Positions 26,834 to 33,873 of a stretch of 64,000 nucleotides of DNA are shown piece by piece (positions within the stretch are counted from its first letter, which is position 1; every line of letters begins with the position of its first letter). Source of the stretch: Arthrobacter sp042667405 (lineage in GTDB: Bacteria; Actinomycetota; Actinomycetes; Actinomycetales; Micrococcaceae); contig NZ_JBHVAL010000010.1 in NCBI RefSeq assembly GCF_042667405.1, positions 62,001-126,000 of the forward strand. The letters are read 5' to 3'. A program made the position numbers and the translations under genes. The notes beneath the pieces were generated by a model. That model was not told where the DNA came from and searched no databases. It worked only from the letters and a program-made list of their open reading frames with translations.

Positions 26834-27717
26834 GCGCAGAAGTGCTGTCCGGAAAGCCGCTGGCGGGCCTGATCAAGCAACGCGCCCAGGAACAGGCCCT
26901 CGCTCTGGACAGCCAGGGCATCCGCCCCACGGTTGCCGTAGTGGTGGCCACGGACGACGAATCGACCCTCTGGTACGTACGGTCCATCGAACGCGCTGCC
27001 GAACGGGCCGGGATCGGCTGCCGGATCGTGGACCTTGGCCACGACGCCACCGAGCAGGTCCTGGCCTCGGTCCTCCTGGACCTCAGCGCGGAGTCTTCGG
27101 TCCACGGCATCATCCTCCAGACTCCCCTGCCTGCCGGGGTGAAGGCGGATTCCTTGGTGGGACTCATCGCCCCCGAAAAGGACATCGACGGCGCCAACCC
27201 CCTCAGCCTTGGTCGCCTGGCTGTCGGGCAACCGGCCTTTGCCCCCGCAACAGCACGGGCCGTCGTCGAGCTTTTGGATCACTTTGAGGTTCCGACGGCG
27301 GGACGCAACGTCGTCGTCGTCGGACGTTCCGCTGTGGTGGGCAAGCCGCTGTCCTTGCTGCTGCTCGCCAAGGATGCAACCGTCACCGTCTGCCACTCCC
27401 GTTCAGGTGCGCTGGAGCCGTTCACGCGGCCCGCCGACGTCGTGGTGGTGGCCGCCGGCCGGACGGGGTTGTTGACCGGCAGCCACGTTACGGAAAAGAC
27501 GGTAGTGATCGACGTCGGCACCAATGTTCTGCCCGACGGCTCACTTGTGGGCGACGTGGACGAGGCGAGCGTCAGCGGCGTCGCGGCTGCCTTAACCCCC
27601 GTGCCCGGGGGCGTCGGTTCAGTCACCACCGCGCTGCTGCTCCTGCACACTGTCGAGGCTGCGAGCCGGCAGGAACCCGCCCAACTGGCCGCTGCCGCAT
27701 CCGCTGCCCGGATCTGA
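26830..27717 (+). CDS. folD: Methylenetetrahydrofolate dehydrogenase (FolD, cyclohydrolase Lys replaced)
   Basis: This 295-residue FolD homologue has the expected motifs: 'GIILQTPLPAGV' (Q95), 'PEKDIDGANP' (D118), the Rossmann 'VVVGRSAVVGKP' and 'PVPGGVGSVTTA'. In bifunctional FolD the motif YxxxK supplies the lysine essential for cyclohydrolase chemistry (E. coli K54). Here the motif is 'WYVRSIERA', with Tyr49 kept and Ile53 in place of Lys. Mutants of that lysine in known enzymes keep dehydrogenase but lose cyclohydrolase activity. The protein therefore probably only oxidises methylene- to methenyl-tetrahydrofolate, and coupled FchA does the hydrolysis. Confidence 0.93.
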   Translation: MSAEVLSGKPLAGLIKQRAQEQALALDSQGIRPTVAVVVATDDESTLWYVRSIERAAERAGIGCRIVDLGHDATEQVLASVLLDLSAESSVHGIILQTPLPAGVKADSLVGLIAPEKDIDGANPLSLGRLAVGQPAFAPATARAVVELLDHFEVPTAGRNVVVVGRSAVVGKPLSLLLLAKDATVTVCHSRSGALEPFTRPADVVVVAAGRTGLLTGSHVTEKTVVIDVGTNVLPDGSLVGDVDEASVSGVAAALTPVPGGVGSVTTALLLLHTVEAASRQEPAQLAAAASAARI

Positions 27718-27728
27718 AGGGAAACCGC

Positions 27729-30047
27729 ATGGCTACGAAAGCCCCCGACGGAAACATCGACGAGTCAAAGCTGACCGTCACCAAACCCAAGACCAAGGCC
27801 GTGGGCATCCCGGCTGTTGCGAACGCGCTGAAGATCTCCCTGGAACAGATGGGTCCGGTGCGCAGCGTCCAGACCCTGCTGGCAGTGAACCAGCTGGACG
27901 GGTTCGACTGCATGGGCTGCGCCTGGCCCGAGCATGAAAAGCGCAACGCCGCGGAGTTCTGCGAGAACGGTGCCAAGGCAGTGGCTGAGGAGGCTACCCG
28001 ACGCCGGGTCACGCCGGAGTTCTTCGCAAAGTACTCAGTGGAAGAACTGAAAACCCGCGATGACTACTGGCTGGGCCAGCAGGGCCGCCTGACCCACCCC
28101 ATGGTGTTGGAAGAGGGCGCCACCCACTACAAGCCCATCAGTTGGGACGACGTCTACGAGCTGATGGCTGAGGAACTGCGCAGCCTGGACAGTCCTGACC
28201 AGGCCGTCTTCTATACCTCGGGCCGGACCTCCAACGAGGCCGCGTTTGTCTACCAACTCCTGGTCCGTGGCCTCGGCACGAACAACCTGCCGGACTGCTC
28301 CAACATGTGTCATGAGTCCTCCGGCTCCGCCTTGGTGGAGACCATCGGGATCGGAAAAGGCTCCGTCAGCCTGACCGACCTCGAGACGGCGTCGTTGATC
28401 TTTGTGGCAGGACAGAACCCCGGCACCAACCACCCCCGCATGCTCAGCGCGCTGGAAAAGGCCAAGAAAAACGGGGCGGTCATTGTCTCCGTCAACCCGC
28501 TTCCCGAGGCCGGGCTCCTTCACTTTGAGAATCCGCAACACGTGGCCGGCATGGTGGTGGGAACCCAGCTCACCGACGACTTCCTCCAGATCCGCGCCGG
28601 CGGCGACCAAGCCCTCTTCCAAGGCCTGGGCAAATACCTTCTGGAAGCTGAGGCGGAAGGCCGGGCAACTCCCGGCCTGGAGACCGTGCTGGACCACGCC
28701 TTCATCAATGACCACACAGTTGGCATCGATGAATACCTGCGCTACCTGGAGAAGGTGGAGTGGGACGACATCGTCGAAGCCACCGGACTTACACTCGAGC
28801 AGCTCCACGCGACCGGCGAGCGGCTGCTCGCCTCCAATGCCACGATCGTTTGCTGGGCCATGGGACTGACCCAGCACAAGCACTCCGTTCCCACGCTCAG
28901 GGACGTTGTGAACGTGCTGCTGCTCCAAGGAAACATCGGCAAGCCCGGCGCCGGCGTGTGCCCCGTGCGTGGGCACTCCAACGTCCAGGGCGACCGCACC
29001 ATGGGCATCTTCGAGAAGATGCCGGAGACCTTCCATGACCGCCTGGACCAGGAATTCGAGTTCCGCTCACCCCGGGAGCACGGCTTTGACACCGTGGCCG
29101 CCATCCGTGCGATGCGGGACGGACAAGTCCGCTTCTTCATGGGGATGGGCGGCAACTTCGTCCGGGCTGCCCCCGATTCGGAGGTCACGGAGCAGGCCCT
29201 TGCAAACACCCGGTTGACGGTGCAGATATCCACCAAGCTCAACCACTCACACCTGTCCACGGGCCGTCGCGCGTTGATCCTGCCGACCCTCGGCCGAACC
29301 GAGAAAGACACCCAGCGCACGGGCGACCAGCGGGTCACCGTTGAGGACTCCATGAGTGCGGTGCACTCTTCCCGCGGCAGGCTCAAGCCCGCCAGTGAGC
29401 ACCTCCACTCTGAAGTCGCGATCGTCTGCAACCTCGCCGACAAGTTGTTCACAGACGGCCACCGTCGCCTGCCCAACACCCCCAAAGCCTCCTGGTTGGC
29501 CATGAGGGACGACTACACGCTCATCAGGAAGCACATCGAGGCTGTGTTTGATGGATTCGAAGATTTCGAAGCCCGGATCCAGCACCCCGGTGGCTTCGTG
29601 TTGCCACACCCGCCGCGCGACGCCAGGAAGTTCCACACTGCCTCCGGGAAGGCCCACTTCACCGGCAATGAGCTTGAGTACATCAAGGTCCCGGCCGGCA
29701 GGCTGGTCCTTCAGACCCTGCGCTCCCACGACCAGTACAACACCACCATCTACGGCAAGGACGACCGCTACCGGGGCATCCACGGTGGCCGGCGCGTGGT
29801 GCTCATCAACGCCGAGGACATCAATGAACTCGGGTTTGCCGATGGAGACATGGTCCATCTGATCTCCGAATTCCAGGGGATCGATCGCCGGGCCGAGGAC
29901 TTCCGCATCGTCTCGTACTCGACGCCGAAGGGCTGCGCCGCTGCGTACTACCCCGAAACCAACGTCCTGGTGCCCCTGGATTCTGTCGCTGACACCAGCG
30001 GCACGCCTACCTCGAAATCCGTGATCATCCGGCTGGAGAGGGCCTGA
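27729..30047 (+). CDS. FdhF/YdeP family molybdopterin oxidoreductase, likely formate-oxidising
   Basis: This 772-residue protein belongs to the molybdopterin oxidoreductase superfamily, YdeP branch. It lacks the N-terminal [4Fe-4S] Cys set of classical formate dehydrogenases and has only 'FDCMGCAWPEHEK' near residue 60. The segment 'CSNMCHESSGSALVETIG' puts C194-H195 where formate dehydrogenase H has Sec140-His141, so it may be a cysteine-type formate dehydrogenase. Molybdopterin-binding segments include 'FVAGQNPGTNHPRMLSALEK' and 'GNIGKPGAGVCPVRGHSNVQ'. It starts 11 bp after folD, with AAGGGAAACCGC upstream. The context, fed with formate by PurU and FdhA, supports formate oxidation, but this is not proven. 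Confidence 0.85.
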   Translation: MATKAPDGNIDESKLTVTKPKTKAVGIPAVANALKISLEQMGPVRSVQTLLAVNQLDGFDCMGCAWPEHEKRNAAEFCENGAKAVAEEATRRRVTPEFFAKYSVEELKTRDDYWLGQQGRLTHPMVLEEGATHYKPISWDDVYELMAEELRSLDSPDQAVFYTSGRTSNEAAFVYQLLVRGLGTNNLPDCSNMCHESSGSALVETIGIGKGSVSLTDLETASLIFVAGQNPGTNHPRMLSALEKAKKNGAVIVSVNPLPEAGLLHFENPQHVAGMVVGTQLTDDFLQIRAGGDQALFQGLGKYLLEAEAEGRATPGLETVLDHAFINDHTVGIDEYLRYLEKVEWDDIVEATGLTLEQLHATGERLLASNATIVCWAMGLTQHKHSVPTLRDVVNVLLLQGNIGKPGAGVCPVRGHSNVQGDRTMGIFEKMPETFHDRLDQEFEFRSPREHGFDTVAAIRAMRDGQVRFFMGMGGNFVRAAPDSEVTEQALANTRLTVQISTKLNHSHLSTGRRALILPTLGRTEKDTQRTGDQRVTVEDSMSAVHSSRGRLKPASEHLHSEVAIVCNLADKLFTDGHRRLPNTPKASWLAMRDDYTLIRKHIEAVFDGFEDFEARIQHPGGFVLPHPPRDARKFHTASGKAHFTGNELEYIKVPAGRLVLQTLRSHDQYNTTIYGKDDRYRGIHGGRRVVLINAEDINELGFADGDMVHLISEFQGIDRRAEDFRIVSYSTPKGCAAAYYPETNVLVPLDSVADTSGTPTSKSVIIRLERA

Positions 30048-30088
30048 ATGCTATAGAAAACGTCCATTTGTCCGCATGACCAATCGTT

Positions 30089-30167
30089 CAACGGTCCGTG
30101 AATGGTGCTTCGGTGTCCTGAAACCTGGGGAGGTATTTCTCACCGAAGCACCGCTCTCGGACCGTTG
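30089..30167. repeat. Long two-segment palindrome between the formate-oxidoreductase gene and fdhA
   Basis: CAACGGTCCG (30089-30098) pairs with 30158-30167 and GGTGCTTCGGTG (30104-30115) pairs with 30141-30152. A symmetric 5-nt internal bulge separates the stems and the loop is 25 nt. As RNA this is a very stable hairpin lying in the 159-bp gap before fdhA. It may be a terminator, an mRNA stabiliser or a dispersed palindromic element. Confidence 0.7.
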
Positions 30168-30206
30168 GACGGGCAGTTCAACAACAGCAAGGAACAGGGA
30201 GTAACC

Positions 30207-31424
30207 ATGTCAGGAAACAGAGCAGTCGCCTACAAGGAACCCGGCGTCGTTGAGATCATCGACACCGACTACCCAACGTTTGAGCTCAAGGATGGGCCCG
30301 GCGTCAACCCGGCCAACGTCGGCAGGAAAGTCCCGCACGGTGTCATCCTGCGGACAGTCACCACCAACATCTGCGGTTCGGACCAGCACATGGTCCGCGG
30401 ACGCACCACCGCGCCGAAGAACCTGCTCCTCGGCCACGAAATCACCGGCGAAGTAGTGGAGGTGGGACCCGACGTCGAATTCATCAAAGTAGGTGACATC
30501 GTCTCGGTGCCGTTCAACATCTCCTGTGGCCGCTGCCGGAACTGCAAGGAGCAGAAGACCGGCATCTGCCTCAACGTCAACCCCGACCGTCCCGGAAGTG
30601 CCTACGGCTACGTGGACATGGGCGGCTGGGTAGGCGGCCAGGCAGAGTACGTCCTGGTCCCCTACGCTGACTGGAACCTCCTGCGCTTCCCGGACCGCGA
30701 CCAGGCCCTTGAGAAGATCATGGACCTGACCATGCTCTCGGACATCTTCCCCACCGGCTTCCACGGCGCTGTCACTGCCGGCGTCGGAGTCGGTTCCACC
30801 GTGTACGTGGCCGGAGCCGGTCCCGTTGGTATCGCCGCCGCCGTCGGGGCCCAACTGTTGGGGGCCGCCGTCGTGATTGTGGGCGACATGAACGAAGACC
30901 GCTTGGCCCAGGCCAGGTCCTTCGGTTGCGAAACCGTCAACGTGTCCAAGGGCGATCCGAAGGACCAGATCGAGCAGCTCCTCGGCGTGCCCGAAGTGGA
31001 CTGCGGCGTTGACGCCGTGGGCTTCGAGGCCCGCGGACACGGCAAGGACGCCTCCCACGAAGCCCCGGCCACCGTGCTGAACTCCCTGATGGACATCACT
31101 GCAGCCGGTGGCGCCCTGGGCATCCCCGGCCTCTACGTCACCGGCGATCCGGGCGGAATCGACGAAGCCGCCAAGCACGGATCCCTCTCGCTGTCCCTGG
31201 GCACCGGCTGGGCCAAGTCCTTGTCCTTCACCACCGGACAATGCCCGGTCATGAAGTACAACCGCCAGCTCATGATGGCGATCCTCCACGACAAGGTCCA
31301 GATCGCCAAGGCAGTCAACGCCACAGCCATCCCGCTTGAGGACGCACCCCGCGGTTACGCGGAGTTCGACGCCGGCGCGGCAACAAAGTTCGTACTGAAC
31401 CCCAACGGCTACGTGAAAAACTAG
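30207..31424 (+). CDS. fdhA: Formaldehyde dehydrogenase, glutathione-independent, zinc type
   Basis: This 405-residue medium-chain zinc dehydrogenase oxidises formaldehyde to formate with NAD and no added thiol. The catalytic zinc site is in 'TTNICGSDQHMVRGR' and 'LLLGHEITGEV'. The structural zinc cysteines are in 'NISCGRCRNCKEQKTGIC', and the Rossmann motif is 'VYVAGAGPVGIAAA'. The length and the 'SDIFPTGFHGAVTAGVG' segment fit the Pseudomonas putida-type enzyme. The start is ATG 30207, with CAGGGAGTAACC upstream. The 35-residue extension includes the palindrome and is non-coding. It handles formaldehyde made by GbcAB. Confidence 0.93.
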   Translation: MSGNRAVAYKEPGVVEIIDTDYPTFELKDGPGVNPANVGRKVPHGVILRTVTTNICGSDQHMVRGRTTAPKNLLLGHEITGEVVEVGPDVEFIKVGDIVSVPFNISCGRCRNCKEQKTGICLNVNPDRPGSAYGYVDMGGWVGGQAEYVLVPYADWNLLRFPDRDQALEKIMDLTMLSDIFPTGFHGAVTAGVGVGSTVYVAGAGPVGIAAAVGAQLLGAAVVIVGDMNEDRLAQARSFGCETVNVSKGDPKDQIEQLLGVPEVDCGVDAVGFEARGHGKDASHEAPATVLNSLMDITAAGGALGIPGLYVTGDPGGIDEAAKHGSLSLSLGTGWAKSLSFTTGQCPVMKYNRQLMMAILHDKVQIAKAVNATAIPLEDAPRGYAEFDAGAATKFVLNPNGYVKN

Positions 31425-31449
31425 TTACACCGGGTTAAGTACGTACCCA

Positions 31450-31509
31450 ACAGATGCCGGGGACGGCGCGGCAGCATTACGGGAAGGCCGTGCAGTCCCC
31501 GGCATCTGT
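31450..31509 (+). terminator. Hairpin after fdhA
   Basis: A perfect 15-bp inverted repeat (ACAGATGCCGGGGAC at 31450-31464, complement at 31495-31509) has a 30-nt loop containing a smaller GGC/GCC stem. It lies 26 bp after the fdhA stop. No U-run follows, so termination or mRNA stabilisation are both possible. Confidence 0.5.
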
Positions 31510-31547
31510 GCCCCATCACAAAAGCACCACCCAGGAAGCGGACACCC

Positions 31548-32783
31548 ATGCTTGCACACAAGGAGTTACCGGTCCGGCGGAGCCATGCAACCTCGTGGGA
31601 AGAAGCACGTCAGCTGGCCTACCGTTGCGCTGTTCCGCTGCCTTCCGCGACCACAAGCCTGGACCTCGCCGTCGGCTGTACCGTGGCCCACGATGTCGTT
31701 GCACGCCAGGACCTCCCCCACTACGCGTCCTCGGCCATGGACGGCTGGGCCATCAACGGCGCGGGACCGTGGGCAATCGTCGGTGCCGGGCGTCCCCTGT
31801 CTGCGGGCGAGGCCAGTGTCATCGCCACCGGCGGCCTGATTCCGGCTGGCGCCACCAGTGTTCTCCGCAAGGAAAGCGGACGGATGGACGACGACGGACT
31901 TCTCGCCCTTCTGCCCGACGCTAAACCGGGCGAGACACTTCCCGGGCGGCACATCCGTCCGGCCGGCGAAGAAGCCACGGCCGGGGACACCCTCATACCC
32001 GCCGGAACGGTACTCAACCCGGCACACCTTGCCCTGGCCGCAGTGGCGGGACACGACCACCTGCAGGTGCAGCGCAAGCCGGGGGTCGCCGTCGTACTGA
32101 CTGGTTCGGAAGTCATCACTTCCGGTGAGCCGGCGCCCGGACAGGTGCGCGACGCTTTCGGGCCTCAGCTCGCTGCGGTAATCCCGCAGCTCGGAGGGGT
32201 TCCTCTGGGGCAGACGCGGATCGGCGACTCGTACGAAGAATGGCTCACCGCGCTGGCTGGCGCCGGTGCCGGCCAGCGGCCCGAGGTCACCATCACCACC
32301 GGCGGGACCGGCAAATCCGGAACGGACCACTTCCGTGCGGCCATCGAAGCCCTCGGCGGGCGGCTCCTGCTGGACGGCGTTGCCATGCGTCCGGGCCACC
32401 CTGCTGTGATGGCCGAACTTCCCGATGGCCGCTTCATCCTCGGGCTGCCGGGGAATCCGCTGGCGGCCATGTTGTCACTCATGACCCTGGGGGAGCCGCT
32501 GCTCGCGGCCCTGGGAAACCGGCCTTTCCGGGAAGCCACGCCCCTGCTCTCCGGCGCGGACGTCGAGCCCTGCCCCGGAAAGACGCGCCTCTTGCCCTGC
32601 AGCATTGTCCACGGCCTCGTGTTCCCCGCCTCCCACACGGGTCCAGGGATGATGCGCGGGCTCGCGTGGGCCGACGGGTACATGGCAGTGCCGCCGGAAG
32701 GAGCAGCAGCCGGCGAGCCCGTTCCCGTCCTGCCCCTGCCGTGGACAACCCCCGGGAAGTCCGGAGAACTCCGTCTAGGATGA
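31548..32783 (+). CDS. moeA: Molybdopterin molybdenumtransferase
   Basis: This 411-residue enzyme inserts molybdenum into adenylylated molybdopterin. MoeA segments are 'DLPHYASSAMDGWAINGAG', 'GGLIPAGATSVLRKE', 'VVLTGSEVITSGEPAPGQV' (part), the MPT-binding 'TITTGGTGKSGTDHFRAAIE' and 'LPGNPLAAMLSLMTLGEPLL'. GHEK-like residues are modified to 'GKSGTDH'. Its position between fdhA and the IclR gene, in a locus with a molybdopterin oxidoreductase, suggests it serves that enzyme. No other cofactor genes are in the window. The ATG follows CAGGAAGCGGACACCC. Confidence 0.88.
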   Translation: MLAHKELPVRRSHATSWEEARQLAYRCAVPLPSATTSLDLAVGCTVAHDVVARQDLPHYASSAMDGWAINGAGPWAIVGAGRPLSAGEASVIATGGLIPAGATSVLRKESGRMDDDGLLALLPDAKPGETLPGRHIRPAGEEATAGDTLIPAGTVLNPAHLALAAVAGHDHLQVQRKPGVAVVLTGSEVITSGEPAPGQVRDAFGPQLAAVIPQLGGVPLGQTRIGDSYEEWLTALAGAGAGQRPEVTITTGGTGKSGTDHFRAAIEALGGRLLLDGVAMRPGHPAVMAELPDGRFILGLPGNPLAAMLSLMTLGEPLLAALGNRPFREATPLLSGADVEPCPGKTRLLPCSIVHGLVFPASHTGPGMMRGLAWADGYMAVPPEGAAAGEPVPVLPLPWTTPGKSGELRLG

Positions 32784-32859
32784 GGGAGGACGAGGGCGCA
32801 GGCCGCTCAGGGCTATGAAGCCCGGGGCTGCCTGCCTGGATAACGACACACGAGGCACC

Positions 32860-33666
32860 ATGGCCGCACGCAGCAACCCGGACTTGGACGCGGATTCCCA
32901 GGGCGGAGGCGTCCAGTCGGTGGACCGCGCCCTGCAGATCCTCGAGATCCTGGCCCGTGAAGGCGATGCCGGAGTCAGCGAAATCGCCGAGGAGATGGGC
33001 GTCCACAAATCCACCGTGTCCCGGCTGGTCGGATCCCTGGTTAGCCGGGATATGGTCCGGCAGAACAGTGAGCGCGGCAAGTACCAGCTGGGTTTCGGCA
33101 TCCTCCGGCTGGCGTCCTCCATACCCGGCAGGCTCAGCGTGGTGCACGAGGCCCGGGAAGTCCTGGAAGCCCTTGCCCACGACTACAAGGAAACGGTCAA
33201 CCTTGCCGTTCTGAGGTCCAATTACGCGGTCAACGTCGACCAAGCCATGGGGCCCTCAACGCTGGCCACCTACGACTGGGTGGGGAGCCTGACGCCGTTG
33301 CATGCCACCTCCAGCGGCAAGGTCCTCCTGGCTGCGCTGACGGCGGACGAAAGAACCCAGGTCTTCAAAGCGGTCGGGCTGCCGGCCCGGACGCCGCGCA
33401 CCGTGACGAACCGCGGGGAATTGGAAAAGCAGCTGCTGGAGGTGGCCCGCAATGGGTATGCCATCGTCCATGAAGAGTTTGAAATAGGACTCACGGCGGT
33501 GGCCGTGCCTATCTACAACCACACAGGCAGCGTGATCGCTTCGGTGAGTATTTCCGGCCCGGCGTTCCGTTTTTCGCCGGAGGACCAGCCGGGGCTCATC
33601 GACGGGCTGCGCGAAGCCGGACTGACCATCAGTGCCCGGATGGGGTACAGGCACCGCGAGGTGTAG
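32860..33666 (+). CDS. IclR family transcriptional regulator
   Basis: This 268-residue protein has an N-terminal winged helix ('VQSVDRALQILEILAREGDA', 'MGVHKSTVSRLVGSLVSRDM') and a C-terminal IclR effector domain ('LAHDYKETVNLAVL', 'PLHATSSGKVLLAAL', 'GYAIVHEEFEIGLTAVAVPI'). ATG 32860 follows ACGAGG, while an in-frame ATG at 32815 adds 15 residues but has no good ribosome site. It lies downstream of moeA and upstream of the BCCT transporter, so it may regulate the betaine and one-carbon genes. The effector is unknown. Confidence 0.87.
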   Translation: MAARSNPDLDADSQGGGVQSVDRALQILEILAREGDAGVSEIAEEMGVHKSTVSRLVGSLVSRDMVRQNSERGKYQLGFGILRLASSIPGRLSVVHEAREVLEALAHDYKETVNLAVLRSNYAVNVDQAMGPSTLATYDWVGSLTPLHATSSGKVLLAALTADERTQVFKAVGLPARTPRTVTNRGELEKQLLEVARNGYAIVHEEFEIGLTAVAVPIYNHTGSVIASVSISGPAFRFSPEDQPGLIDGLREAGLTISARMGYRHREV

Positions 33667-33687
33667 CCAATGCTCCACCTCAAGGCC

Positions 33688-33703
33688 AATTGATATATCA
33701 ATT
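33688..33703. promoter_or_regulatory. 16-bp perfect palindrome upstream of the BCCT gene
   Basis: AATTGATATATCAATT is a perfect palindrome containing TGATATATCA, which differs by one base from the TGATATATTA motif in front of pdxS and purU. It lies 170 bp upstream of the transporter start and 22 bp after the iclR stop. It is a good candidate operator for the GntR protein. Confidence 0.55.
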
Positions 33704-33873
33704 TGCCGTCAAAGAGCCGAAAAGCCTTGACTTTGACGTGTGACGCGGCGCACTCTGTTGCTTAGCGCGAATCTTGTTGATTCATGCGGAACGACCCAAT
33801 CTCCCTTCGAATGCAGGCCGTTTAGGGCATTCATCAAGCAAAAACCATGACTCGCCGAGCAAAGGACCCGCTC

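Noticed and set aside
32815..32859. Upstream ATG for the IclR gene after moeA
   Set aside because: It has no ribosome site, and the added 15 residues precede the normal IclR start. ATG 32860 with ACGAGG fits better.
16718..33666. Sarcosine oxidase and serine hydroxymethyltransferase genes
   Set aside because: They would complete betaine breakdown and were looked for, but no soxBDAG or glyA was found in the window.
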